The notes under the pieces are model-generated. The model was not told the origin of the DNA, did not search any database, and saw nothing but the letters and a program-made list of their open reading frames with translations. Shown here one piece after another: positions 35,655 through 45,346 of a stretch of DNA of 64,000 bases; position 1 is the stretch's first letter, and each line of letters begins with the position of its first letter. Where the stretch lies: assembly GCA_963779735.1 (NCBI GenBank), contig CAVZZJ010000007.1, positions 1 through 64,000 of the forward strand, in the 5' to 3' direction. The DNA comes from Bog-473 sp963779735 (GTDB lineage: Bacteria; Actinomycetota; Acidimicrobiia; Acidimicrobiales; RAAP-2). A program made the translations under genes and the position numbers.

Positions 35655-37337
35655 GTGAACGAACGATCTTCGGGCATCACTAGATGGATACCGGGTCTCG
35701 GGGCCGCTCGGACCTACGATCGGGGCTGGCTACGGTCCGACCTGGTCGCGGGCGTCGTGCTTGCTGCCATCCTCGTGCCCCAGGGGTTGGCCTACGCCGA
35801 GCTGGCCGGACTTCCCCCCGTCACCGGCTTGTACACGTCCATCGGATGTCTCGTCGGCTATGCGGTCTTCGGACCGTCCCGGATACTCGTCTTGGGCCCC
35901 GATTCATCGATCTCACCCATGATCTTCGCCGCCCTCATGCCACTGCTGGCGGGTGGCGACGTGCACCGAGCCATCGCGCTGGCCGGAATGCTGGCCGTGA
36001 TCGTCGCCCTCATCGAGATCGGGTTGGGGATCGGGCGCCTCGGGTTCGTCGCCGACCTCCTCTCGAGCGAGGTGCAGGTCGGTTACATGAACGGCCTCGC
36101 CCTCATTATCATCGTGGGCCAGCTGCCCAAGCTCTTCGGGTTCTCGACGGACGCGGAGGGCTTCGGTCCCGAGCTCAAGGCCTTCGTGCTCGGGCTCGAT
36201 GGCACTGTCGGGGCGGCGCTCGTGGTCGGCCTGGGGGTGCTGGCCATCTTGTTGGTGCTGCCCCGATTCACCAAGGTCGTTCCTGCGGTCCTCGTCGGCA
36301 TCGTGGTCGCCACCATCGTCTCCGCCATCTTCGGCCTCCACGCGCACGGGGTGCCGACCGTGGGCACGCTCCCCAAGGGCGTCCCTAGGCCATCACTCCC
36401 CTGGACGAAGTTTGCCGACGTCGGGCCCTTGATGGTCGCGGCCGTTGGCATCACGCTCGTGTCGTTGGCGGACACGGTCGCCACGTCCGCGAGCTTCGGA
36501 GCTCGCCGCGGTGAGGAGGTAGATCCCAACCAGGAGATGATCGGTATCGGAGCGGCCAACCTCGCGGCAGGACTCCTCCAGGGCTTCGCGGTGTCGACCA
36601 GCGGGTCGCGCACTGCGGTCGTCGAGCAGGCGGGGGCCAAGTCCCAACTCGCGTCGTTGGTCGGCGCCGGCATCGTCATGTCACTGCTGTTGTTCTTCAA
36701 CTCCCTGTTGGCCGACCTGCCCCAGTCCGCCCTGGCCGCCGTGCTGATCGGCGCCGCGCTCTCCCTACTCGACCTCGAGGCCCTGGTCCGCTACTACCGG
36801 GTCCGAAAGAGCGCCCTGATCCTCTCGGTGGTCGCCAGCCTGGGCGTGATCGTGCTCGGGGTCCTGCCAGGGATCGTCATCGCCGTGGTGCTCGCCGTGC
36901 TGTTGTTCTTCCGCCGCAGCTGGCAACCCCACGGTGCGATCCTGGGTGAGGTTGAGGGCCTCGAAGGATGGCATAGCGTGAAGCGGTACCCCGATGCACG
37001 AGAACTCCCGGGGATCGTCGTCTACCGCTGGGAGGCCCCGCTCTTCTTCGCTAACTGCTCAGCCTTCCGAACACAAATCCGCCATGTCGTCGCTGAACAA
37101 CACCCGTCATGGGTGGTCGTCCAGTGCGAGGCGATGACCGACGTGGACGTGTCGGCCGCCCGGATGCTCGAGCAGCTGGACCGCGAGCTCAACACATCGG
37201 GCATTCACATGGCGTTCGTAGAGATGCGCACCCGCCTGCAAGATCTCGTTCGCCTCTACGGTCTGCTCGAGACGCTCGATCGTGACCGCTTCTATCCCAC
37301 CCTAAATGCCGCGATCGCGGCTATCGGGGAGTTCTGA
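35655..37337 (+). CDS. SulP-family anion permease with STAS domain
   Basis: 560 residues from GTG at 35655, with GGGAG eight bases before. The SulP membrane domain (about 30-420) starts TYDRGWLRSDLVAGVVLAAI and has the signature-like VPQGLAYAELAGLPPVTGLY near residues 42-61. The cytoplasmic STAS domain (about 450-555) includes YRWEAPLFFANCSAF and the nucleotide-loop-like CEAMTDVDVSAARMLEQLD. Transports sulfate, bicarbonate or related anions. A second SulP gene (41696) and a STAS remnant (45054-45280) are nearby. Confidence 0.9.
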   Translation: MNERSSGITRWIPGLGAARTYDRGWLRSDLVAGVVLAAILVPQGLAYAELAGLPPVTGLYTSIGCLVGYAVFGPSRILVLGPDSSISPMIFAALMPLLAGGDVHRAIALAGMLAVIVALIEIGLGIGRLGFVADLLSSEVQVGYMNGLALIIIVGQLPKLFGFSTDAEGFGPELKAFVLGLDGTVGAALVVGLGVLAILLVLPRFTKVVPAVLVGIVVATIVSAIFGLHAHGVPTVGTLPKGVPRPSLPWTKFADVGPLMVAAVGITLVSLADTVATSASFGARRGEEVDPNQEMIGIGAANLAAGLLQGFAVSTSGSRTAVVEQAGAKSQLASLVGAGIVMSLLLFFNSLLADLPQSALAAVLIGAALSLLDLEALVRYYRVRKSALILSVVASLGVIVLGVLPGIVIAVVLAVLLFFRRSWQPHGAILGEVEGLEGWHSVKRYPDARELPGIVVYRWEAPLFFANCSAFRTQIRHVVAEQHPSWVVVQCEAMTDVDVSAARMLEQLDRELNTSGIHMAFVEMRTRLQDLVRLYGLLETLDRDRFYPTLNAAIAAIGEF

Positions 37338-37362
37338 ATGGTCGACGCATCGGAGGACGCAG

Positions 37363-37684
37363 ATGGTGGCCGTACCCGCGCAGAAAATACGACAGGTCTT
37401 GCTGAAAGAGGGAGTCTTCAAGGGTGCGGCGAACGCAGACACTGCTCCTTCGGCTATCTATGGGCAGGAACGCGAGAGCGACGAAAATGGAGACGCCTCA
37501 GCGCGATCTCCAGACCCATGGAGGACATCCCCGGCCTGATCATGTGCCACATCTGCAGTCGCAGCCGTCCCGCGTCGATGAGCCGATCTTCTTACCCGAG
37601 CTCGAGGAGGGTGCGCTGCGGGCCGGATGGCGCTACGACGAGGTAGACGGATGGATGTGCCCGGAGTGCCTTGGCGGGCTGTAG
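37363..37684 (+). pseudogene. CxxC protein homologue, frameshifted
   Basis: Homologue of 14554-14883. The pieces KIRQVLLKEGVFKGAANADT, then MEDIPGLIMCHICSRS, then EEGALRAGWRYDEVDGWMC with a CPEC-like end lie in three frames. It starts 25 bases after the SulP stop, on the same strand, and faces the DUF7144-like gene at 37834-38220 tail to tail. Confidence 0.65.
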
Positions 37685-37833
37685 TCTTCGGATGCACGCG
37701 TGGTCGTGTGGCGAGTACCCGCGAGCACCCCAAGACGATGGCGGAGACGCAGGCGCTTCTCTTCAACGACGAGGCGGGGGGCTGGCACAATCGAGGCACC
37801 AAGGGCCCGCCTTGCGCTGCCCAGACATGTTGA

Positions 37834-38220
37834 CTATGCGGTGACCTCGCGCTTGCCGTAGACAGCAAGGCTGTAGATGACGAGGACGCCGACTCCGATG
37901 TAGGTGAGAGACCAGATCGGGTAGTAGGGCATCCACCAGATGGCGCTGATGGCCATCACCGCTCCCGCGAAGATCCCGACCCATCGGCTGATCTGTGACT
38001 GAGCAAGGACGCCCCCAGCGCACACGATGAGCACGATGCCCACGACGAGGTAGACCCAGCCGTACGTCTTCAGGCTGTGGCCGAAGATCGCGTTCTCCAG
38101 GTTCTCCGGCAGTACCCCGTGATAGCGAAACGCCCAGATCGCGTCGAAGATTCTCATGATGCCAGCAACTCCGAGCGCGATGGCTGCGAAGAGCACCCAG
38201 CCTCCACCTTTTTCCTCCAT
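37834..38220 (-). CDS. Four-helix membrane protein, DUF7144-like (second copy)
   Basis: 128 residues, differing from 15176-15562 at only a small number of positions (for example VLFAAIALGVAG against LIFAAIVLGVAG), and with DNA near-identical for most of the length. Four hydrophobic segments as in the first copy, and the same start with the same upstream GGGAGG. The close identity points to recent duplication or gene conversion. Confidence 0.8.
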   Translation of the reverse strand: MEEKGGGWVLFAAIALGVAGIMRIFDAIWAFRYHGVLPENLENAIFGHSLKTYGWVYLVVGIVLIVCAGGVLAQSQISRWVGIFAGAVMAISAIWWMPYYPIWSLTYIGVGVLVIYSLAVYGKREVTA

Positions 38221-38630
38221 GTTCCCTCCCCTTCAGGTCGCATTCTCTGGGAATCGCCATTGGTCCGACGGCAGTTGAGGCTACCAGTTGCACCTGGTAT
38301 GCGAAGGATGACCGGGCCCTACAGTGCCCCGCCTGTCCCGACGGACCCTGCGCGAACCCACTCCACCGGCCTCCTGGACGAAGGTCCCCTGCGCGACAGT
38401 CCCACGATCCTGGCCTCGTCGACGCAGAGTAGATCCAGCACATGGCCTTGGGGGAGGGTCGTAGGCCCCGATATCAGAGGACCGGGAGCTCGTGACTAAG
38501 ACCCCCCCCGTCCTCTCCCTGGGTTGCCGCCCAGTGGTTCCCTCCGGTGCTCAACCCGGGGGCCGACAGCCAGGTTGGCCTGCCAAAGGGGTCCCGTGGC
38601 GCGGGCGGAGCGAGGGACACATAATGGGAC
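38221..38630. other. Gene-free stretch
   Basis: Promoter region of the leftward DUF7144-like gene on the left side; otherwise nothing supported. Confidence 0.5.
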
Positions 38631-38825
38631 ATGGTCCGACGTATGAAGGAATGGATTTCGCACCATCCGGTCGCGTGGCACTTCGCTCTATACGTCACGG
38701 TCCTCGTCCTCGAAGCGGCAAACAATTGGGGGCATACCACCCACGTCAAACGGGAGGCGCGGCGGAACGTGTACCGGGCCGCCAACTGGGCGACCGGGGG
38801 GTTGCTGCGCAAGGTCTTGGGGTAG
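38631..38825 (+). CDS. Possible small membrane-associated protein, 64 residues
   Basis: From ATG at 38631 (in-frame alternative at 38643) the product has a hydrophobic segment (VAWHFALYVTVLVLEAANNW) and a basic C-terminus (VKREARRNVYRAANW). The composition is protein-like. No family is recognised and the ribosome site is weak. Confidence 0.4.
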   Translation: MVRRMKEWISHHPVAWHFALYVTVLVLEAANNWGHTTHVKREARRNVYRAANWATGGLLRKVLG

Positions 38826-39165
38826 CCCCTCACACACCCCCGCCCAGCGGTTTGAGGGTGTCCGAGTGCAGCACGCCCCAGATGATGGTCTGGTCCATGT
38901 CCTGGGAGCGGTGGTGCGCTGGCGGAGGGCGCAGATGGTGCTCCTCTTAGGCCAGTGGATGGATGCGGCCCACTCCCGCCACTTTTGTCTTGTTGCGTGG
39001 CCGAAGCCTGGAGTACGGGTCAATACCTCTTCTCGAGGGCCTTGAGGCGCTCCCGCTCGTTGGCGGTTATCCCTGTAGGTCCTTGGTGTTTCTCCATCCC
39101 CTCAAGGGAAGGTGTCCGCACAATTCCCGGGCTCATTCACCTAGTTGGGCCAGGTTCCAACATCG
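38826..39165. other. Gene-poor stretch with a possible IS3 OrfA fragment
   Basis: On the minus strand, 39020-39097 encodes a 25-residue frame containing GITANERERLKALEK, which recalls the TT-x-E-E-R-E-R-L-K-x-L-E segment of IS3-type OrfA proteins. There is no more of such an element. The rest holds nothing I can support. Confidence 0.25.
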
Positions 39166-39816
39166 TCAAGCCCTGCCGCGAAAATGATGCTTGGAAGCGC
39201 GGCGACGACGCGAGCCGAGCATCAGCCCGACAGCCCCGCCGACGAGCGAGCCTACGACCACGTCCCCGGGGTAGTGGACTCCCGAGTGGACGCGCGAGTA
39301 CGCGACCGCAGCCGCCAGGACTCGGAGTGGGACCGCCAGCGCGGGGATCTCTCGACCGATGGCTGTCGCGAATGCGAAACCGGACGCGGAGTGTCCGGAT
39401 GGGAAGGACGAGGAGCGGGGCATCGCGGTGTGGCGGCCGCGGACCACGCCTGCGCGATCGCGGTCCGGGCGCGCTCGCTCGGCGAGCTGCTTGAGCCCCA
39501 CGTTCACCACGGCCGACGACACGGCGACCGCCGCCAAGCCGGCCACGGCCGCCCGGCGACCACGATGGCCGCCGAACCCGGCCAGCGCGCCCGCCGCTCC
39601 CACCCAGATGAGCGAGCGATTCGCCGCGTCGGACAGATGTCGAAGGGGCACGTCGATCGCCGGGGTCGAGGTGGAAGCGATGGCCTGGTAGACGGCATGG
39701 TCCACTGCCGAGAGGTCGTGCAGTGCCCGTCGGGCAAACGACCCGCCTTCGAGCGCGCGGTCCGCCATTTCCAAGAGCAGGTCCTCAATCGGGGGCGGGA
39801 AGCTCTGGGCGGTCAT
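39166..39816 (-). CDS. PAP2-superfamily phosphatase
   Basis: 216 residues from the ATG at 39816. The frame is open further upstream, but that part lacks protein-like composition. The three phosphatase motifs are complete: KQLAERARPDR (KX6RP), SFPSGHSASGF (PSGH) and SRVHSGVHYPGDVV (SRX5HX3D). There are about five hydrophobic segments. Family members dephosphorylate lipid phosphates such as phosphatidic acid or undecaprenyl pyrophosphate at the membrane. A second, unrelated-looking PAP2 protein is at 40294. Confidence 0.85.
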   Translation of the reverse strand: MTAQSFPPPIEDLLLEMADRALEGGSFARRALHDLSAVDHAVYQAIASTSTPAIDVPLRHLSDAANRSLIWVGAAGALAGFGGHRGRRAAVAGLAAVAVSSAVVNVGLKQLAERARPDRDRAGVVRGRHTAMPRSSSFPSGHSASGFAFATAIGREIPALAVPLRVLAAAVAYSRVHSGVHYPGDVVVGSLVGGAVGLMLGSRRRRASKHHFRGRA

Positions 39817-40293
39817 GCCGTCGATCTTTGTCGCCCACTGGCTTGGACGCCAGCGCACCCAAAGCCCGCGTCGCGGGGCTCGACGGAGGTCGAGAGATAA
39901 ACGTACGCTGGCTGCCTGGCGCCGGCATCGTGGTGTCCTACGATCGCCGCTGGCTCTCGAGGGTCCTGGTCGCCCGCCGTAGATCTCAATGCGGTCCTCG
40001 CCCCCGGAGAATGCCCTACGCCGAACGGCCGGGACTCCCGACACCAGGGGCATTGAGGAGCGCACCGAGTGAGTCGTCGGCGACTCGGGCCGTCCACGTT
40101 CTCTCGGGTACCATGATCGCAGACCTCGCCCGAGTTGCTCGATGTGCTGGGCCAGCGTTCAGTCGTTCTCGCATCCCCCGCAAGGAATCTGCATGTTCGT
40201 CCCGAAGGGCAACTTCGAAGCCGTTTGCCGCCAACCTCGTGGTGCGCACGTTGACGCCATCCGGAGGGCCATTGTGAGAAGAGGCCGGCGGAT
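39817..40293. other. Intergenic region between divergent PAP2 genes
   Basis: No supported gene. It should contain the promoters of both PAP2 genes. Open frames on either strand here show no recognisable motif. Confidence 0.5.
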
Positions 40294-41019
40294 GTGACAG
40301 TTGGAGAAGACGGCCGCCGACATTGCTGCTTTGTCCGGGTCCTTGTGCTCATCCTGGTGTGGGCCGTGCTGACCGGGATTCTGATCGGTGTCGGTGTGAC
40401 CGTTAAACACTCCGCCTCAGTCAATGCATTTGACCATCACTTGGCCTCCGTTGTGATCGCTCACCGGAACCCGACACTCAATGCGATTATGAAGACCGTG
40501 ACCTGGCTCGGTTCGTGGGTTGCGCTGTTGGCGACCGGGATCCTCGTGGGGGTCCTAGCCCTCCGTCGGTTCCTGCCGGCAATCACAGCGGTTCTCGCAG
40601 TCGTTGCCTGGGCGGGGGAGTCAGGCGGCGTGGCGGTGGCCAAACACGTAGTGGGGCGTCACCGTCCGCCGCAGGATCTCCGGCTCGTATCGGCGCACGG
40701 CTGGTCGTGGCCGTCGGGTCATACCGCCGTCGCCCTCCTAGTTTTCACGACGTTGGCCCTTGTTGTAGTGGTCATCGCCCCAAGAACGGCGTACCGAGTC
40801 TTGGCGTGGGTACTCGCGGCGCTGGCGGTGGCGGCGGTGGCGTTCTCACGGGTCGAGTTGGGAGTGCATTGGACCACCGACGTCATCGCGAGCGTGATCT
40901 TCGTTGCCGCGTGGCTGGGCGCCATCGTCGCGGTTTTCGCCGCCGATATCAGCCCACAGCGCATCGACGCGAGTGGTGATGCCGAGATCAAGTGTGTAAT
41001 GGACGCGAACGACGAGTGA
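40294..41019 (+). CDS. PAP2-superfamily phosphatase
   Basis: 241 residues from GTG at 40294. The motifs are AKHVVGRHRPP (KX6RP), SWPSGHTAVALL (PSGH) and SRVELGVHWTTDV (SRX5HX3D), all with their catalytic residues. Six hydrophobic segments, starting with LVLILVWAVLTGILIGVGV, and an inner DHHLASVV motif resemble the undecaprenyl-pyrophosphate-phosphatase-like branch. A role in lipid-carrier recycling or phosphatidate hydrolysis is likely. Confidence 0.87.
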   Translation: MTVGEDGRRHCCFVRVLVLILVWAVLTGILIGVGVTVKHSASVNAFDHHLASVVIAHRNPTLNAIMKTVTWLGSWVALLATGILVGVLALRRFLPAITAVLAVVAWAGESGGVAVAKHVVGRHRPPQDLRLVSAHGWSWPSGHTAVALLVFTTLALVVVVIAPRTAYRVLAWVLAALAVAAVAFSRVELGVHWTTDVIASVIFVAAWLGAIVAVFAADISPQRIDASGDAEIKCVMDANDE

Positions 41020-41127
41020 CGAAGGCACTGAGGATCGCCTCGAACGGTGCAGCCTGAGTCCGGATCTGGTAAGCATTCCTACTGAAGACCTCGCCGACTG
41101 GTTGGGTGCACGAGTTAGGAGACGACC

Positions 41128-41454
41128 ATGGCAAACGAATCACCGGTGCTCGACACGATCGCTGCGATGACCCTAGATTCGGTCGAGCGGTGTGGGCTTA
41201 ATGCCGACGCACTCCTCTTGGTCCGCATCGCAGCTTTGGCGGCTGTTGATGCCAAGCCTGCTTCTTACCTGTTGCATGTCGGGCCTGCAGTGGACGCCGG
41301 GGTAACAATCGATCAGGTCCAGGACGTGCTGGTGGCCGTGGCGCCGATTGTGGGCACGGCAAGAGTCGTGTCTGCCTCCCTCGCGATCACAGAGGCCTTG
41401 GGCCTGGCTATCGCGATCATGGAAGCTGAGATCGAGGCCGAACTCGATTCATAA
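41128..41454 (+). CDS. Carboxymuconolactone-decarboxylase-like protein
   Basis: 108 residues, all helical. LLLVRIAALAAVDAKPASYL and then VTIDQVQDVLVAVAPIVGTA follow the CMD fold (AhpD-like). The usual CxxC redox pair of AhpD members is absent: there is just one Cys (ERCGLN) outside that region, so a peroxidase role is unlikely. AGGAG lies eight bases before the ATG. It stands alone between the PAP2 and SulP genes. Confidence 0.75.
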   Translation: MANESPVLDTIAAMTLDSVERCGLNADALLLVRIAALAAVDAKPASYLLHVGPAVDAGVTIDQVQDVLVAVAPIVGTARVVSASLAITEALGLAIAIMEAEIEAELDS

Positions 41455-41695
41455 AGTGAGGTGACCACGTATCGCATGCGGGGCATCACGAGTAACACTC
41501 ACGGGCCTTAGTCGAGCGATTCATCGCTCCACGTCGATCTCCCGGGTCTGATAGACCCCGCAAGGATGTTGACCCACTCTTGGGGTTGCCCACATGAGCT
41601 CACCGCCCTGCCCGCGGCTGAACTGACACTCGGGCGATTTTCCGGGAGGTGAACCCAACCGATGCCGGCGATCGAAGTTAGCGGTACTGTGCGGG

Positions 41696-43417
41696 ATGGT
41701 CCAGAGCACGGGAGGGGAGCGGGATCGGTGGCATCTCGTCCCCATGGTCGGATGGCTCCGCACGTACGATCGCCGATGGCTCCGAGGGGATCTGATTGCC
41801 GGGATCGCCGTGGCCGCCCTGATTGTTCCGAAGAACCTCGGCTATGCGGGCATAGCGGGAATACCGTTACAGAACGGTCTCTACGCAGCCGCCGCCGGTG
41901 CGATCCTCTACGCGGTCTTCGGGACTAGCCGGCAAATCTCAACGGGGCCGAGTTCGGGTTTGGCAGCAGTGGCGGCAAGCGCCGTCGTAGCCGCCAAGAT
42001 TAGCGGGACAGCGGACGTGGCATCCTTCGTGGCTTCCATCACACTCGCCTCCGGTGTCTTGTTCCTGGTCCTCGCCGTGTTCAAGATGGGGTGGATCGCT
42101 CAATTCCTCTCGCGTGCCGTGGTGACCGGATTCCTCTTCGGTGCGGCCATCGACGTGGTCATCGGCGAGCTTCCCAAACTGACGGGCACGAGTGTCTCGG
42201 GTTCGAATCCGTTCCAAGAACTGCGCTCATGGTTCGGTTCCCTCGGAGGGACAAGTGTGACCACGTTGGTCGTCGGTGTGGTCTCGCTGGTGGTCATTTT
42301 CGGGCTACGGGCTGTAGCGCCAAAGATCCCCGGGGCCCTGGTCCTGGTGGTTGGGGGGCTCCTGGCGTCACGCATCTTCGACCTCGGGGCCCACGGAGTC
42401 GCCCTCGTCGGCGAGGTACCCAGAGGGCTGCCAACCCCGGTCCTCCCGAAGTGGTCGCTGGTGAGCGATCACGCCAGCACGATCGCCATCGCGGCCGTGG
42501 CATTGGTGCTCATAGGATTCTCGCAGACCGCCGGCGACTCGCGGGCGTTCGCGGCCAAGCACCGCTACCGCATAGATATCAATCAGGAGTCCGTGGCTCA
42601 GGGAATGTCAAATGTCGGTGCCGGTTTGTTCCAGGGTATGCCTGTGTCCACCAGCCTGTCGGCCAGCTCGCTCAATGACCATTCCGGCGCACGCACCGGG
42701 CTGGCTTCTTTGACGTCTGGCGTGATCGTCTTGCTCACCTTGCTGGTGCTGGCGCCGCTGTTCTCCAAGCTGCCCAAGCCCGTGCTGGCCGCACTAATCA
42801 TTGAGGCGGTGGTCATGGGAATGATGGACGTTCCCGAGATGCGTCGACTATTCCGGGTACAACGGTTCGACTTCTGGATCGCGGTGGTGGCCATCGCCGG
42901 GACGCTCGCGTTCGGGGTCCTCGCGGGAGTCATGATCGGAATCGGGCTGTCGCTGCTTTGGCTCATCTCTGTCGCAACTCGCCCCCCGATGCCCCTGCTG
43001 GCCCGCGAGCGGGGGACGCAGGTCTACCGCGAACTCGACGAGCATCCGACCGACGAGCAGGTCCCCGGTGTCGTGATCCTGCGACTCGACGGGGGCTTGT
43101 TCTTCGCCACCTCGGATGCGCTCGAGGACCGGGTGCGAGAGGTGGCCTTATCGACGCCCGTCGCCGGGATCGTGCTCGACTGCGAAGGAATCGACTTCAT
43201 CGATTCCCAAGGATCGGCCAAAATGGGCGAGATTCTCGACCTAACCAACCAGGCTGGAGTGACGTTGCGGCTCGCCCGGGTCAAGCCGGCAGTCGAGGAG
43301 GTCCTCCGGCGCGACGGCTTCATCGACCGTCTCGGCAACGACCGCAGTCACGGGAACGTTCACCGAGCCGTCGAGGCGCAGATGGGCGATACGGGGACAC
43401 GGGCTCCCGAAGACTGA
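41696..43417 (+). CDS. SulP-family anion permease with STAS domain
   Basis: 573 residues. The membrane domain starts with TYDRRWLRGDLIAGIAVAAL and contains VPKNLGYAGIAGIPLQNGLY. Its C-terminal STAS domain (about 450-565) has ILRLDGGLFFATSDALEDRV and DCEGIDFIDSQGSAKMGEIL, with the Ser that in anti-sigma-antagonist STAS domains is phosphorylated. It is clearly a paralogue, not a copy, of the gene at 35655. Transports sulfate, bicarbonate or another anion. The ATG lacks a clear ribosome site; an ATG at 41744 is another option. Confidence 0.88.
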   Translation: MVQSTGGERDRWHLVPMVGWLRTYDRRWLRGDLIAGIAVAALIVPKNLGYAGIAGIPLQNGLYAAAAGAILYAVFGTSRQISTGPSSGLAAVAASAVVAAKISGTADVASFVASITLASGVLFLVLAVFKMGWIAQFLSRAVVTGFLFGAAIDVVIGELPKLTGTSVSGSNPFQELRSWFGSLGGTSVTTLVVGVVSLVVIFGLRAVAPKIPGALVLVVGGLLASRIFDLGAHGVALVGEVPRGLPTPVLPKWSLVSDHASTIAIAAVALVLIGFSQTAGDSRAFAAKHRYRIDINQESVAQGMSNVGAGLFQGMPVSTSLSASSLNDHSGARTGLASLTSGVIVLLTLLVLAPLFSKLPKPVLAALIIEAVVMGMMDVPEMRRLFRVQRFDFWIAVVAIAGTLAFGVLAGVMIGIGLSLLWLISVATRPPMPLLARERGTQVYRELDEHPTDEQVPGVVILRLDGGLFFATSDALEDRVREVALSTPVAGIVLDCEGIDFIDSQGSAKMGEILDLTNQAGVTLRLARVKPAVEEVLRRDGFIDRLGNDRSHGNVHRAVEAQMGDTGTRAPED

Positions 43418-43498
43418 GCTGGTTTGCCACTGAATCAAGATCGGAGGGGTCACTCCACCCCGGAAGAGCGTGGTACCCGAGTCGAGCCGTATTCACGG

Positions 43499-44038
43499 CT
43501 AGTAGTGATGGTGCTGGAGCACGGACTTGAGGATCACCATCGCCACACCCAAGAGCCCAGCAATGACGGTAACGATGACTAGCCGCTTGCTACGCAAGCC
43601 GGCTGCACGTCCGACCGTATAGCCGTGCATAATCAAGAGCACCACACTCACAATGAGGGCAGCTTGGGCCGCGTCCGGCGAAGACGCCCCAAAGAGAACG
43701 GCGACGCCGATTGATGCCACCGGCAAGAAAGACGCGGTCACCATTGGCCACGTCTCCGCCAGGGAGGATCGGATATGGCCGGCGCTTGGTAGCCGACCGT
43801 CGTGGGTGTGTGAACCAAGCAGTTCCGCGTACTGCTCCGCTAGCCAATACACAAGCAGCGTCACGACGACGGTTGTCGCAAGTTGTGCGCTATTCAATTG
43901 ATTCCCGCCAGCGGCGATAACGGCCGCTGTAACTATTGTGCCGTAAATACTTGCCGCTCGGCGTCGACCACTGCTCGTCCCAGCCGACCCGATGTGGGCT
44001 TCTGATGAGCCTGAACCAGTTTCGGTGCCATCTGTCAT
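43499..44038 (-). CDS. Integral membrane protein, about five helices
   Basis: 179 residues: a Ser/Gly-rich N-terminus, then hydrophobic segments such as TVVVTLLVYWLAEQYAELLG, VTASFLPVASIGVAVLFGA, ALIVSVVLLIMHGYTVGRAA and VIVTVIAGLLGVAMVIL, ending LQHHHY. WLAEQYAELLG is a striking conserved-looking helix. I recognise no named family. The intergenic space to the divergent gene at 44165 is short (126 bases). Confidence 0.7.
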   Translation of the reverse strand: MTDGTETGSGSSEAHIGSAGTSSGRRRAASIYGTIVTAAVIAAGGNQLNSAQLATTVVVTLLVYWLAEQYAELLGSHTHDGRLPSAGHIRSSLAETWPMVTASFLPVASIGVAVLFGASSPDAAQAALIVSVVLLIMHGYTVGRAAGLRSKRLVIVTVIAGLLGVAMVILKSVLQHHHY

Positions 44039-44164
44039 GCCTTAGCTTGGCATCGCCTCAGAGGTGGAGGAGTACGTCATCGGGGTCGAGGGCATTGGGA
44101 GTGGATGTCCGTTCAGCATCACGTCCACTTGGCTGACCAGATTCCCCCTCGTTAGGATGCTCCT

Positions 44165-45046
44165 GTGGGCGAGGCCCTGGCGATCGTTGCAGCTATGGCG
44201 TTCGCGTTGGGAAGCGTGCTCCAACAGAAGGGCACCATCGAAACCGAGGCCACCGAGGACGATCCGCGGTTTTTGATCCAGATCCTACACAAACCGATTT
44301 GGCTGGCGGGTGCGATCTCACAAGCCGTGGGATGGGTCCTGCAAGCAGCCGCCCTCGATCGAGCTTCGCTCATGGTGGTTCAGGCCCTTAGTGCGCTCAG
44401 CCTGGTCATGGCACTTCCGCTCGGGATGTGGCTCACCCACCAGAACATCGGCCGACGGGAACTGACCGGGGCCCTCCTGACCCTGGCCGGTATCGTGTTC
44501 TTCCTGTCAGCAGGTCAGCCACAGGGCGGCACCACTCAGGCCAGCGCGGCGGCGTGGTGGACATCGTGCCTGGTGATTCTGGCCATTGCACTCACGCTCA
44601 CTGGGGTTGGCGTCCGGTTCAACGGCGCAGCTAAGGCGCTCACTCTCGGTTCGGCAGCCGGCCTGGCATTTGGTCTTCAGGCGGCCGTCACCAAGACCTT
44701 CGTCTCTGCGATTGGAAGTGGAGTACTCGCCCTGCTCACAAGTTGGCCGGTCTACGTGCTGATCGTCTCGGCACTCGCAGGCTTTGTTCTACAACAGTCG
44801 GCGCTGAAGACCGGCGTGCTGGCGCCGGCACTGGCTTCGAGCAACTCCGTCTCGTTATTCGCGAGCGTCGTTCTCGGCATTGTCCTGTACGGGGAGACCC
44901 TCTCCAAGAGCGGCGGTGCCAACGTTGGCTCGGCCTACGTCGGATTGGCGATAGCCATAGGGGGTATCGCCCTCCTTGCCAGCGCTGAGCCTCCGTCGGC
45001 CATGACTGCGGCAAACACAACCAATAGCAGCCCGCCACCACGTTGA
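44165..45046 (+). CDS. DMT-superfamily (EamA-like) transporter
   Basis: 293 residues from GTG at 44165, with nine or ten helices in two halves typical of DMT proteins. The start ALAIVAAMAFALGSVLQQKG, VQALSALSLVMALPLGMWL in the first half, and SNSVSLFASVVLGIVLYGE in the second are the usual gate segments. Related actinobacterial proteins are annotated as drug/metabolite or magnesium transporters (NIPA-like). Substrate unknown. Confidence 0.82.
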   Translation: MGEALAIVAAMAFALGSVLQQKGTIETEATEDDPRFLIQILHKPIWLAGAISQAVGWVLQAAALDRASLMVVQALSALSLVMALPLGMWLTHQNIGRRELTGALLTLAGIVFFLSAGQPQGGTTQASAAAWWTSCLVILAIALTLTGVGVRFNGAAKALTLGSAAGLAFGLQAAVTKTFVSAIGSGVLALLTSWPVYVLIVSALAGFVLQQSALKTGVLAPALASSNSVSLFASVVLGIVLYGETLSKSGGANVGSAYVGLAIAIGGIALLASAEPPSAMTAANTTNSSPPPR

Positions 45047-45053
45047 ATGGTAG

Positions 45054-45280
45054 TCATTCATCAAGTCGGGTGATCTCGGCAGTTGCCATTTCGATGCTTG
45101 TGTCGAAGTGGTCGCGGTCAAGGGTCTGGTCAAGCCCGTATCTCGAAACGCACGTCCTGGAGGCGGTCCGGCAGCTCGACGAACGCCAGGTGGATGCCAC
45201 GGTCGTTGAGCTCTTCTCGAGGCGCTTGAGTAAGACGGCTACGGTGACATTTAGGTGGGTCACGGCGGCGAACTGCAACA
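45054..45280 (-). pseudogene. SulP transporter STAS-domain fragment
   Basis: In two frames on the minus strand it reads ELNDRGIHLAFVELPDRLQD and then GLDQTLDRDHFDTSIEMATA, ending near LDE and stop. The end of the SulP gene at 35655 reads ELNTSGIHMAFVEMRTRLQD and LLETLDRDRFYPTLNAAIAA. So this is the last 70 or so residues of a third SulP protein, without the rest. Confidence 0.75.
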
Positions 45281-45346
45281 GAACCCAGCAGGGAGGCGGC
45301 GGCGCATCGTTCCGGATTTTCTCCTGAAAGATGCGTAGGCAACCAG

